Source of the DNA: Lonicera japonica
Lineage: Eukaryota > Streptophyta > Magnoliopsida > Dipsacales > Caprifoliaceae
DNA length: 64,000 bases
Assembly (NCBI GenBank): GCA_021464415.1
Contig: CM038467.1
Span: 14,029,411-14,093,410, forward strand
Direction of reading: 5' to 3'
Shown: positions 49,019 through 60,209 of the stretch, piece by piece
Layout of the letters: every line of letters starts with the position of its first letter
Position numbering within the stretch: position 1 is the stretch's first letter
The notes under the pieces: model-generated
What the model was told of the DNA's origin: nothing
The model's input: only the letters and a program-made list of their open reading frames with translations
Database searches by the model: none
Translations under genes and position numbers: made by a program

Positions 49019-49179
49019 AATATTTGTTGCTACCAATATTATACCATTTTATGGCAATTTAATTATTGACCGTAGAATTATATTTTATGTCATGATATTT
49101 GTTTATGTTTATTATATATATTGAATTGGCTTGAGTTTACTTTTTCCCATTAATATTCCTTATTCTTTTTTAAGGGAAT

Positions 49180-49776
49180 ATGTCTCGGTTGACAAGAATA
49201 AAAAGACTCAAAACCTATAGGGATATTAACAAGACTAGATTTATTCGTGGTAAAACACGAATGAGAATCACTCCTATAGCGACAAGGACTCAAACTCAAA
49301 GAGACAGGCTTATAGAACTGGAAAACACTCTTGCCAATTATAGAACGCATCCAGATCATGACCTCATTAAACATGTCAAAATTGTAAACGACATGCTTCA
49401 AGTGATAATCCACAAAGGCCGGGTAATGGAGGACTGTGAAAAGTAAGAAGCTTTATGCAATACTTTGCCTGACCCTCTAAAAGAAAAAATTAAGGATTTT
49501 TGGTTTGAGAAACCAAATGAATCTAAGGCTCAACACAATGACTTCGTGGATATGTTAAACAGGAAAACTGGCAAATATGAGACTTTGATTTACCTATTTT
49601 TAGAGGAATACACATGGAAGAATTTGAACAAGTCTTCCACTCTTGTGTTAAGCCCCAATCTCAAGATTCCTAAAGCACCGGCTCTCTTTTTTCCTTGGAT
49701 AAAGGATATGGTTCCCACTATTATGGATAGGGAGAAAGTGGAAGTATCTATTCCTAGGAAGATCATATACAAATAA
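49180..49776 (+). pseudogene. Extra leader ORF in the copia element, one stop codon
   Basis: One frame of 198 sense codons runs from ATG (49180) to TAA (49774-49776), interrupted only by TAA at 49444-49446. It lies upstream of gag in the 5' leader, where copia elements normally have no coding sequence. The first part is basic (RLTRIKRLKTYRDINKTRF), followed by a helix-like charged region (RDRLIELENTLANYR). After the stop come DPLKEKIKDFWFEKPNES and LNRKTGKYETLIYLFLEEYT. I do not recognise a family. It may be a captured host fragment, a relic of another gag or an accessory protein; it could also be a chance frame, though its length in AT-rich DNA argues against that. Confidence 0.5.
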
Positions 49777-50166
49777 TGCTTAATTCTCATTTCAGTTTAT
49801 CCTATTTACATCACATCAGGACTACTTATTAGTTTTTATATGTTGTAATGAATTGTTAATTTTTTTTTTGTTATGACTCATTGCATAATTAGTTTTCTTT
49901 CATTATTATAATTTTGGGCATTCTAAGATTGGTAGGATTCCAGTGAATTCTCATCTAAGAATTATGGTACAATTTAAAATTTAAGTTAAAGGAAATTTGA
50001 AATTTGAATTTTGATGATGATTGGGAACATAGTGAACTTTTGATTCAAATTTTTATGACAAATTTCTAATGACGTTAATCTCTAAATTGTGACTAAAAGA
50101 TGATGTGTATAATGTTTTCTTAGACTGATGTTGTATTTTGTTTTTCAAAAAGATTCGTGACTGACT

Positions 50167-53100
50167 ATGGCTAGTAAGAACATAATAGCTGAACTGAATA
50201 AGGGCGAGAAGCTCAATGGTGACAATTACAATATTTGGCATCTGAAAATGCATTATGTCTTTGAGGAGCAAGAAGTATTAGAGGCCATCAATTTTGTGAT
50301 GGATGCGCCTATGGCTGATGAGGAAAGTACCAATCTCGCGCAATACAGGCGTGACATGGCTACTTATACTGCTTGGAAGAAAAAAGATTCCACTGCAAGA
50401 GGAATCCTAATCAGTTCCATGAGCGATGACCTTGTGGTTGAATATCAGCAGTATCCCAATGCCAATGCCATGTGGGTTGCTCTTCAAGAGAAGTTTGGAG
50501 GAACTACTGTCTCTAAACTCAGGCAGCTAACAATCAAGTTCGACACTTATAAGAAGGTCCCTAACAAATCGATGAAACAACATTTGAGGGAAATGTCGAA
50601 CATGATAACAGAGTTGAAATCAGCAGGTCACAACCTCACTGATGAACAACAAGTTCAAGCTGTTATCCGGTCCTTGCCTGCACATTGGGAGCACATGAAG
50701 GTAAACATGACTCACAATGAGAACATCAAGACCTTTGCTGACATTGCGCGTCATTTGGAACTTGAGGATGAGCGCCTTGAGGCAGCTAAACCCAATGCTC
50801 AAGCTTATATAGCTGAGTCCAGTTTCAAGCAAGTTTTTGGGAACAAGCGCAAAAGGTCTAACTATAACAACAAGGGCAAGGGTAAGATGTATGAGAATGG
50901 TCCGGGACCAAAAAGAGGAAACAAGAGGCAAAAGCGCAAAAGAGGAAAGCGCGGTAAAAAGGTTGATAAGACACAAGTGACTTGTTATAATTGTGGTAAC
51001 AAGGGTCATTATGCTCGTGAGTGCACTGAGCCTAAGAAGGTAATGTCTTATTTTTCTTCCTTAAATGGAAACCTTGTTTCTGAAATTTTTGTTTCTAATA
51101 CTGTTTTACTTACTGAATCTCATCCAATGTGGACTGTAGACTCAGGAGCCACAGACCACGTAACTAGAGACAGAAATGAGTTTGTGGAATTTCGTCGAAT
51201 TCCCTGTGGCACGAAATGGATTTATGTAGGCAATAATGCAAGGGCAGAAGTGAAAGGAATTGGCACGTGCAGATTAGATTTGCGAGAGGGCCGGATCCTA
51301 TACTTACATGATGTCCTTTATGCTCCAGATATTCGACGAAATTTAGTCTCTGTTATTGCTCTTCTAAAACTTGGATATGTTTTGAATTTTCATAATAATT
51401 GTGTTAGGATTTCTAATGGTACTACGTACTATGGTTGTGGTTTTATTGTGGATGGTTTTATGGTGCTGAACACTAACTACGTTTATAATAATCGTAATGT
51501 TTGTTTTTCCTTATTTACTGAATCCAGTAATCATAATTTAGATGCCTGTTTGTGGCATGCTAGATTAGGACATATTGGACAATATAGAATGAATCGACTG
51601 GCTCGTGATGGTTTATTAGGTTCAAATGTAAAATTTGAGTTGCCTACTTGTGAATTTTGCCTTCAAGGCAAAGCTATTAGGAAACCTTTTGGAAAGGGAA
51701 CACGAGCCGACTTCCCTTTACAACTTATACACTCTGACATTTGTGGACCAATGAATGTAAGAGCAAGACATGGAGCCTCATACTTTATCACATTTATAGA
51801 TGACTTTACCCGATATGGTCATGTTTATTTGATTTCCCATAAATCTGAGGCATTAGATTGCTTTAAAAGATATATAAATGAGGTTGAGAATCAATTAGAC
51901 AAGAAAGTGAAAGCTTTAAGGACCGATCGAGGTAGAGAGTATTTATCTGACCAATTCAAAGACTTGTGTCATGAAAAGGGTATTATGAGGCAACTAACTA
52001 TTCCAAGAACTCCGCAACAAAATGGTGTTGCTGAGCGAAGGAATAGAACTTTGCTAGAAATGGTTAGGTCCATGATGGCTCAAGCTAATCTCCCAGTGCA
52101 ATATTGGGGTGATGCTCTATTGACGGCTGCCTACGTACTTAATCGTGTACCTTCAAAATCAGTTTCCTCAACACTTTATGAGCTATGGACAAACAGAAAA
52201 CCTAATTTGACTGAGTTGCATCCATGGGGATCCGCAGCTTACATTCTTGATACTTCTCACAAATTTGGCAAATTAGGGCCAAGAGGGAAGAAATGTATCT
52301 TTATAAGATACTCTGAAAGCTCAAAAGGTTATGTGTTTATTGGTGAGGATTCTGCTGGAAGGATTACAGAAATTGAATCCCGAGATGTCACTTTTTTTGA
52401 AGATCATTTTCCTAAAAAGGAAAATATAGATAAGGACTATCATCTATATGAGATGGGAGAAGACAAAGAAGTTGGTACTAGTCAACCAAGTTTTGACCAT
52501 CAAGAAGTAGTACCTAACTCTATTCTCGACAGTGGGAGCACACCAGAGTTGCTTCACCAATCTCAAATGAGTGGGAGAGTTGAGGATGCATCCGAATCAA
52601 TTTCGATTGGTGAAGATAATAATCCTCAATTACGAAGGAGTATGCGTTCTAAGATCCCTAAAAGACGTTTTTCAATAGAAAATGAAGCATATATCGTTAC
52701 TCCCTATGATGATGAAGAACCTAAAAATGTGCAAGAGGCATTTGAATGTCCTGATAAAGAAAAGTGGAAAATTGCATTGGAAGAAGAAATGGAATCTATG
52801 AGAGTCAATCAAGTTTGGAACTTAGTCGACTTACCGCCAGGACGTAAAGCTATTGGAAACAAATGGATTCTTAAAATAAAGCGTAAGGCGGATGGTTCTA
52901 TTGATAGATACAAAGCTCGCCTAGTGGCAAAAGGTTATACCCAACAAGAAGGTATAGACTATGAGGAAACTTTCTCACCTGTTGTGAGATTTTCCTCTAT
53001 TCGCCTAATACTTGCTATTGTTGCACATTTAGATTTAGAATTGCATCAGATGGATGTGAAAACAGCTTTTCTCAATGGAGAGCTAGATGAAGAAATCTAC

Positions 53101-54282
53101 ATGGTACAACCAATAGGTTTTATTGCTAAAGGCCAGGAACACAAAGTTTGCAAGCTCAAAAGATCTATATATGGCCTAAAGCAATCATCTAGACAGTGGT
53201 ATCTCAGATTTCACAAGGCCATTTTGACCTATGAATTTAAGATGATTGATGAGGACCATTGTGTTTATGTTAAAAGGTCAAATGACAAATTTGCAATTCT
53301 ATCTCTTTATGTTGATGACATTTTGATAGCTGGGAATGACAAAGAATATGTAATGGATATCAAAAGATGGTTATCCACACATTTTGACATGAAAGATATG
53401 GGTGAGGCTGACTACATACTGGGAGTCAAAATTAAAAGAGATCGTACAAAGAAACTTTTGGCATTGTCACAACAGAGTTACATCCAAAAGATTTTAGAAC
53501 GTTTCCGTATGGATAGTTGCAAGCCTGTAGATATTCCTGTGTCGAAGGGTGAGGCTTTGAGTCTTAATATGTGTCCTAAAAATCCACAAGAACAAAAGGA
53601 AATGTCCACTGTACCATATGCTAGTGCTGTCGGAAGTCTTATGTATGCTATGATGTGTACTCGGCCAGATATATGTTTTGCTGTTGGGCTAGTTAGTCGG
53701 TATCAATCGAATCCTGGACGAGAGCATTGGAAAGCTGTAAAAAGAATCTTGAGATATCTCAAAGGCACTTTGGATTATTGTTTGTGTTATCAAGGGTCAG
53801 AATTGCGTCTAATTGGATATTCAGACGCCGATTGGGGAGGAGACCTAGATCAACGAAAGTCAACCTCCGGTTATGTTTTCTTGCTAAATAAAGGTGCAAT
53901 TTCTTGGAGTAGTAAGAAACAAACAAGCATAGCTTTGTCAACTATGGAGGCTGAATTCATTGCATGTTCAGCTGCTGTGCAAGAAGCTGTTTGGTTTAGG
54001 AGATTTTTTGGAAGTTTGGGTTTTCAAAATGGCTGTGAAGGAGCAATTACAGTCTACTGTGATAATCAAGCAGCAATTGCTTTCACTAAAGATCCTAAAT
54101 ATCATAGTAGGACCAAACACATTGATACCAAGTACAACTACGTCAGAGACATTGTTACCAAACGAGAGGTAACCGTACAATATATTTCTACGCATCAAAT
54201 GGTGGCTGATCCCCTTACTAAACCAATAGCAAGAGATGTTTTTCTTGCACATGTGAATTCTCTTGGATTGCGTAGAATTTAG
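50167..54282 (+). CDS. Copia gag-pol polyprotein, intact
   Basis: A single 1371-codon frame. Gag (about 1-290) contains LNGDNYNIWHLKMHYVF and the capsid-like AMWVALQEKFGG, a basic run, and a CCHC zinc knuckle from C273 (CYNCGNKGHYAREC). The aspartic protease active site is DSGATDH at D325. Integrase starts with HARLGH (H464) and CEFCLQGK, with core residues in IHSDICGP, FIDDFTRYGHVY and NGVAERRNRTLLEM. RT has the copia signature around YVDDILIAGND (Y1048-D1058) with AFLNGELDEEIYM upstream. RNase H is at about 1215-1350 (YSDADWGGD, STMEAEFIA, YCDNQAAIAF). No stops or frameshifts, and all catalytic motifs are present, so the protein is probably functional. Gag and pol are in one frame, as usual for plant copia. 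The start at 50167 fits the gag N-terminus. Confidence 0.96.
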   Translation: MASKNIIAELNKGEKLNGDNYNIWHLKMHYVFEEQEVLEAINFVMDAPMADEESTNLAQYRRDMATYTAWKKKDSTARGILISSMSDDLVVEYQQYPNANAMWVALQEKFGGTTVSKLRQLTIKFDTYKKVPNKSMKQHLREMSNMITELKSAGHNLTDEQQVQAVIRSLPAHWEHMKVNMTHNENIKTFADIARHLELEDERLEAAKPNAQAYIAESSFKQVFGNKRKRSNYNNKGKGKMYENGPGPKRGNKRQKRKRGKRGKKVDKTQVTCYNCGNKGHYARECTEPKKVMSYFSSLNGNLVSEIFVSNTVLLTESHPMWTVDSGATDHVTRDRNEFVEFRRIPCGTKWIYVGNNARAEVKGIGTCRLDLREGRILYLHDVLYAPDIRRNLVSVIALLKLGYVLNFHNNCVRISNGTTYYGCGFIVDGFMVLNTNYVYNNRNVCFSLFTESSNHNLDACLWHARLGHIGQYRMNRLARDGLLGSNVKFELPTCEFCLQGKAIRKPFGKGTRADFPLQLIHSDICGPMNVRARHGASYFITFIDDFTRYGHVYLISHKSEALDCFKRYINEVENQLDKKVKALRTDRGREYLSDQFKDLCHEKGIMRQLTIPRTPQQNGVAERRNRTLLEMVRSMMAQANLPVQYWGDALLTAAYVLNRVPSKSVSSTLYELWTNRKPNLTELHPWGSAAYILDTSHKFGKLGPRGKKCIFIRYSESSKGYVFIGEDSAGRITEIESRDVTFFEDHFPKKENIDKDYHLYEMGEDKEVGTSQPSFDHQEVVPNSILDSGSTPELLHQSQMSGRVEDASESISIGEDNNPQLRRSMRSKIPKRRFSIENEAYIVTPYDDEEPKNVQEAFECPDKEKWKIALEEEMESMRVNQVWNLVDLPPGRKAIGNKWILKIKRKADGSIDRYKARLVAKGYTQQEGIDYEETFSPVVRFSSIRLILAIVAHLDLELHQMDVKTAFLNGELDEEIYMVQPIGFIAKGQEHKVCKLKRSIYGLKQSSRQWYLRFHKAILTYEFKMIDEDHCVYVKRSNDKFAILSLYVDDILIAGNDKEYVMDIKRWLSTHFDMKDMGEADYILGVKIKRDRTKKLLALSQQSYIQKILERFRMDSCKPVDIPVSKGEALSLNMCPKNPQEQKEMSTVPYASAVGSLMYAMMCTRPDICFAVGLVSRYQSNPGREHWKAVKRILRYLKGTLDYCLCYQGSELRLIGYSDADWGGDLDQRKSTSGYVFLLNKGAISWSSKKQTSIALSTMEAEFIACSAAVQEAVWFRRFFGSLGFQNGCEGAITVYCDNQAAIAFTKDPKYHSRTKHIDTKYNYVRDIVTKREVTVQYISTHQMVADPLTKPIARDVFLAHVNSLGLRRI

Positions 54283-55310
54283 ATAATCTGTTGTCAAACA
54301 TTGTTGAGTTTATATTATATTATTTTGAATAAATACCAACAATTATTATATTTTATGACTTATACACATCACATATTGTTCAATTAAAAACTCAACAAAA
54401 GAATGTTACACGGGTTTAGATTGACTCACTCACACGAGTAATCACCTCTTGCGCTAGATTAGTGAGAAGAGATGAGACATTATGTTAGGTATGTCGCCTC
54501 AAAAGAAAATGAGATGAGGTTGTATTTACAATCATAACCGATTTGGACTGCCCACATCCAAATAACCCGTGAAAGCCAGATGTATATTCTCTATTTTTTA
54601 ACCTGCTAAGAGAGAAAACTTAGAGAATCCGAGTTAGGCGCTAAGTAACGACTGAACTTAAGTCTGTGCAGTATTTTATAGTTCAAATAAAATATATACT
54701 GTAGCACGTGATTCATACCATGTGTGCTTATTCGACCAAAAAGGTAGTGGAAAATGAATCCCTGTTTTTCCACTGTGTGAGATCTTGAGGATGACCATTC
54801 ATCCCCATATATGTACCCTTATACTTTTTGCTGCCATTTGCATTTTATGGTTGGTGTTTAGCTATCTTAGCATGTTACCTATGGTTATGGATTATTCGGC
54901 CTATGGAATATGTCTAGAAAAGCAGCTAAGTATGAATTGCAAATTGCGAGTAGAAAGAAAGATTTTGTCCGGTATGTCCATTGGCCGGCCAATCTTGTCA
55001 CTTATTAGAAGTATGACTTGATTATGGATACACGATATTAACATGTACTAAACATGCTCTTTGAGGGATTAGAGATGTTACAGTTTTTTTTGGGACAAAT
55101 CTAGGGTACTGCGAGAATAATTAATTAGCTATCATTTTTTTTTAGGGTAGAAGCTTCTATGATATTCCTAACAGATTCATAGTTATAAGCTCCCAAAATG
55201 CAGGTTTGCTCGCGAGGTCGCACGACCCATTTACTTGTATGAAAGTATATATATATATTTTTACTGAAAATCTCGCAATGGGGTCTTACCCGTCATGTGC
55301 GAGTGGGAGA
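54283..55310 (+). other. Copia 3' untranslated region with polypurine tract
   Basis: No recognised coding sequence. A small hydrophobic frame at 54785-55021 has no family likeness. GCGAGTGGGAGA directly before the 3' LTR (55299-55310) fits the plus-strand priming tract. The 1-kb length is unusual for a compact copia element. Confidence 0.6.
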
Positions 55311-55691
55311 TGTTGGAATTTGGGTCGGGTCGCCCATGGCGGGTTGACCCAAACCCTTATAATTAAACTTATTAATATATATATAAATAAAAGGTGGTTA
55401 AAAGAACAAAAACAGTTTTTAGTAGAAAACTGTTTTTTGGTTTTTGTAAACTTCCCCCGTTGGTTATCTTTTCTTGGTGTGGATTGAAAGAAAAAAGTGT
55501 GACAGGGGAGTTTTTGGTTTTTGGTCTCCTTCTCTCTACTTGGAATAATAGTAAGAAATATATATTAAAGAGTACATTGGGTTGTGAACAAAAGAGCATC
55601 TCCATGTGATTTGTTCTTGGACCAAAGCATCAAGACTATTGTGTAACCATCATCAAAAAGGTATGTGATCCTATTTCATTAAGATTCTACA
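55311..55691 (+). repeat. 3' LTR of the copia element
   Basis: Almost identical to the 5' LTR and of the same length; followed by the GAAAC target duplication. Confidence 0.93.
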
Positions 55692-57080
55692 GAAACCAAA
55701 GTAGGCGCTGAAGAATGTTTAACAGCCTGAGAAGCCACATTACAAGCAGCCTTGTTGAAGTCACATCTAACAAAAACAACTCGAACACCGGAGGAAGTCA
55801 ACAAAGCTCTAATATCTGAACAATGGAAGTGCAACTTCCCATGGAGGATCTTTCTCTGAGTGGCATAAATCAACCACTTCTTTACCATCCGAGAAAATAA
55901 AGGATGTTGAAAAAGCAACAACTCGGTACCAAAGAGCAAGTCTCACCACAATCGCTTCCAACATAAAGGCTGAGGATGCCAAAACCTGTTTACCCGTACC
56001 ATCATCAATGACAGCATCTACAGTGTAAACGATGACACCTACTGCTGCCTTGGCCGTAGAAATAGAGAAAGTGCCATCACTCCCAACCCAAAGACCATCA
56101 AATGCAGGAGGGATTCCAACTGAGGAACAATGGAAAGCTGCGAGAGATGAGTCTTAGACGCGACCATACATAGATTGGAAATCTACAAGCAGATGAAATC
56201 CGCAAAATTAGCCCCGAGCTATTGATACGCTCAAGACCAAAGATAAAATTATTATGTGAAAGCCAAACGAACCGAGCTGTTAGCAGCACTTTACCCAACA
56301 ACTTCAATGAATTCTAACCCAGCCCGTACGAATCAATAAAGTTTGAGCACCAATGAATAGAGGAGGAAATATGATTCATACCACAAATAGAATTAGTCCA
56401 GTTGCTCGGAACAACACATATTCTATCGAATCAATATCCAAATTGCCAATATCATAAAGACGAGAGGATTTAGATTTTTGAATAAATAAATTCTCACCTA
56501 TTGCCATGGTATTGTTGAGAACCCTCCACTGTTTTGAATTTTTGGAGGAACCAGGAGGTGCCAAATTGAGCTCCACAACGAAAGACGAGGAATGCTTCAA
56601 AGTGAGAGACTCAATATTGTTCTTTGACTCAACTAAGTAATCTGATCGAACAAAGTGGGCTGCGTTTGATGCTCCGGATAAGAGAGCAGGGATAAGATAA
56701 TTTTATCCTATTCCATGTTTGGTGTTTGTCGAGATTGGATATAGGTGTGGATTATTTATTCTATTAAAGCTTATTATTCCACAGAGAGAAAGATTAACTA
56801 ATTCCAATAGAAATAATTTGTTTTCCAATTACCGGCTAGCAGACAAGATCAGATTTCCATATTTTGTGAATTGGGTGGATAAGATCTGGAACATTTAATA
56901 CATAGGGAGAAGAGGTAGGAGGGGAAAGCAAACTACTTTCAATTCCCGGGATCCAATCCTCATGCCAAATGTCAATCGAATTTCCATATCCGACTTGCCA
57001 TCTCAAACCTTCCTTTAAAAGAGCCCCCAAGAGGGTTCTAACTCTCAAGTTTCAGATTGTTGTGGGGTAAGAGGCCATGA
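55692..57080 (-). pseudogene. LINE-like element remnant (zf-RVT and RNase H parts)
   Basis: Read on the minus strand. GLRWQVGYGNSIDIWHEDWI (near 57000-56935) is the motif that precedes the zinc-binding region in plant non-LTR reverse-transcriptase proteins. LLTARFVWLSHNNFIFG (near 56285-56235) matches the segment before RNase H. An RNase H-like domain follows (FDGLWVGSDG, SSAFMLEAIVVRLAL, FSDGKEVVDL, FNKAACNVASQA). Many stops and frameshifts, and no RT domain is visible. The copia element interrupts its last part; the frame rejoins at 47858. Confidence 0.7.
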
Positions 57081-60000
57081 CACTAGACTATCCCTCCCAC
57101 CTCCCACCACCACAATTCACAATTGCGACGGGGAGATGTTTTTGGGCAAACTTGTACGTAGCTACTAGCTAACCTGGCTTATACAAGATATTTTCTTTAG
57201 CTAGAGGCTTTCTTCAAAGTGTCCCTCTCCTTGGAACTTACGTACGTCTTGAGGTCTTCCTAGAATTAGATGTATGAACCGGAGCAATATCAAATAAATC
57301 CCCAGGCTGGTTCTCGGAGGAGTGCCCAAATACCACATCATGTGGTGATGATGTTCCGTCAATGTGACAGGGTTCAGGTACAAAGGGACTTTGACGTACC
57401 CCTCTAGCACCCTTTGTGGGTTACATAGACCGACATCTATCCAACTTCTCTCTCATTATTGCGACTCGTAAATAGTTAATTTTGCTTCCCCATGGAGGAA
57501 CCATGCTTCTCCTACAGATCGCCTGTCTTTACCCAGAGATTCATTACTGGCAATCACTCAGATAAGAAGAGGTTTACAAGGCAATAGGAAGAAAAACCCG
57601 ACATATTACTGCTTATTAAAAGTAGTATTTTTTTCCTTTAATTTCCTCCCCAAATTTGTAGGAATAGATCTTATTTTTAGTTTTTGACAGTCCATATTGC
57701 ATATCATTTCGGTAGAATATATACTATTCCCAAAGTTCAGCTTAGCATAAATTCTGTTTGATTAATATGTTTTCACTTTCGTCATCTTTTTGTGCGTTGT
57801 AATCAAAATTAAGTCATGCGCGTTACTACCATTTATATATATATATATGTGAGTGTGAAATTGACATTTATTTTGCATCTTTTTGGCAGATGGGGAGTGG
57901 ATTGATGCACCTATGGAAGGATGAGTGAGAGAAGAAAGAAGCATCAAGTTGAAATGTCTAAAGGTGGTGGAATTGAGGTGGTTCCGTGAGAGTTGCGTTA
58001 GCTACCTATCTCTTTTCGCATGCTCCGTATCTAGAGCAAATAACATGCACTAGATACTTGTAATCCTTATTATGTGGGGAACCCCATTTGTACGTCGTCT
58101 GTGATAAAGAGAATGTCACCGCAAAAGAGTGTGTTTGCTAGGCAGCTCGCAACAATTCTCTCACTCTCTACGTGCAGAAATACTAGTGGTTTGAGGTAGC
58201 GAGCAATAGGGCCTTCCTGTACGTCATCCTGCTGCCCTAGAACTGAGGTTTTGATATATATTTCAATCATGCTTCATACTCAGAAACACACACCCGCACC
58301 AGTTAATCTAATTGTATTTGTTATTCTTATAACGATAATCTAGTGGACTAGCTAGCTCAGCTTAGTACGGTCTGGTTGTTTTCTAATGGAGTTGTTGTAA
58401 GGATGATTTATGGATCTTGTGGAGGACTAATTTATCTTTTGTTCAAGCAATAATTCTAGACTTGCTGGTATTCTTTCCGGAATCCATTATATGAATTGTA
58501 CTTTTTTGTGAATAAGAATAGGTGATAAGAATTTGCGGAAGGAAAACATTTTTCGTTTCATTTATTGTGAAGCCATGAAGACAAAGTTATCGGTGATCCT
58601 TTCTTTAAAAACCTTCTCTCTTTAAGACAAAAATAAATAAATACACAACATTTGCTTTTGAATTAACTACACTTTCAAATAATTATCTTGTGATTGGGCC
58701 CCCTGCTTATAAAAGAAAATAAAACTGTGAGTGGTGCATGTGGTATTTGTATATATATGTGGGGTGATGGTTGGCGGCGCCAATTGAAGTGCTCAGATCC
58801 TATTTTTTTTCAGGCAAGAAAGCACTTCCGACCACCTATTTGTTCTTCAACTACACCCCGGCCACTTGATTTTATTTTAATTTGTGAAGACTAACTCCCG
58901 CCTTCGCAACTAGCTTTAGCTAGTAAAAGAAGACTAATTATTAATTATTTTATAAAGTCGTGTTTTTGAGAACCAATTAAGTTGCTTAATTGATTTGTTC
59001 AATTGGGATTCTACGGTGAATGAATAGGATGCAGTAGTGCGGAATTAACTATAGTACAAGCATGGGAACCACCCAGCTCATCATGGAGGCTATCACAAGC
59101 AAATGTAAAAAGTCTCTGACAGAACAAAAAACTAAGATTTTCCAATAATTTATTTCTTTTAAAGGAAACAAACCTCGTATTTGATTATAATTTGATTATA
59201 TTATTATTATTCATCACTTTGAGTCCAAGATATATTAATTGCTGGGCGTGGTTGAATTTTATTTCCCTGGAAATAAGTCAGCTCGTTATGGTTTTTTGTG
59301 CTGTGCTATTTCCTGATTTTAAGCAGAGACTTGCCACATATTTTTTAATTGCAGTCCTTGCAATCAAGTTTGCGACTTTAATTAAATATGCTAGCATGCT
59401 AATGGCAAGTGCTTGAATTCTGTATCTTATACTTTAATACATAAATATTTTTGACATTCACAACAGCGACATCCATAAACAAAAAAATGAAACTTTGATA
59501 ACCATCAAAATAGGTTCTAGCTTTATGATATAGTTAGATTGCTTACAAGTTTTAGAAATTTGAATGCACTATTACCAACTTTCGATTAATTTGATGCATG
59601 AAAATCAAGTGCAATAAAAAGAAGTGTTATCTAATGATTGGATTGATGAAATATGTTACGGTAAAAAAAAATGTTAGATAAGTTAAACCTTACCCATGTA
59701 ATATAAATTCAGAGCACTTATTATGTAATTTTTGCAAAGCCGACTTAAAATAAATGAACTAGTGTATTGTATATAGTATACATCACGCATAAAGAAAGTA
59801 TCGGATTAGTTGCAACGAAACATGTAACGTTTAAGCAAAATCCTTAGGCATTTTCTTGATGAGTTCCTTGATTATATATTTGACCTCGAATATCTGATTG
59901 TTAATTCACAAGTAGTTGATTTACTAACGTCTTTCCGTAGTTAAGAATGTATGCAAGTTGTTTTATTATTAGAAGATTACGGTATTTAGACTCCACTATC

Positions 60001-60209
60001 ATATGGGTGAATGTCAATGGCCTAAATTTAAGCGCTAGTCTGGGTGTCGTGTTTGACTAATGTAGTTACACTTACACTTGTACGAGTTGTGATGAGGGGT
60101 CAAATTTATAGGCCAAAATCCAAATGTTGAAAAGTCGGCCCATCCTAATTTAAGTTGCTAGGTCTCCCTCCCTCCCTCCCTTCATAAAATAATCTTGCTC
60201 TGGGAAAAA
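57081..60209. other. AT-rich spacer upstream of the glycosyltransferase gene
   Basis: No gene or complete element recognised over about 3.1 kb. Frames of 60-75 codons lack family features. A CCCT/TCCC run at 60161-60183 lies just before the glycosyltransferase ATG, typical of a pyrimidine-rich plant 5' UTR. Confidence 0.45.

Larger units (their letters stand above)
47859..55691 (+). mobile_element. Young Ty1/copia LTR retrotransposon
   Basis: A complete 7.8-kb element: 381-bp LTRs beginning TGTTGGAATTTGGG and ending GATTCTACA, a perfect 5-bp target duplication GAAAC (47854-47858 and 55692-55696), a primer site, a 1.9-kb leader, one intact gag-pol frame, a 1-kb 3' region and a purine-rich tract before the 3' LTR. 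The LTRs differ by one clear substitution (CATATCC against CATCTCC), a 2-base TA-run change and a small indel or substitution at GTGACGGG. It is therefore a recent insertion that could be active or mobilisable. Protease-integrase-RT-RNase H order defines copia. Confidence 0.95.

Noticed and set aside
54785..55021. 78-codon hydrophobic frame in the copia 3' region
   Set aside because: An envelope-like gene was considered, but it is too short, has no signal or fusion features, and AT-rich DNA readily gives hydrophobic frames.
57201..57410. 69-codon minus-strand frame beside the LINE-like remnant
   Set aside because: It does not continue the LINE-like motifs and shows no family features.
58070..58270. 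66-codon minus-strand frame in the spacer
   Set aside because: No homology, splice context or promoter; its length is within chance expectation.
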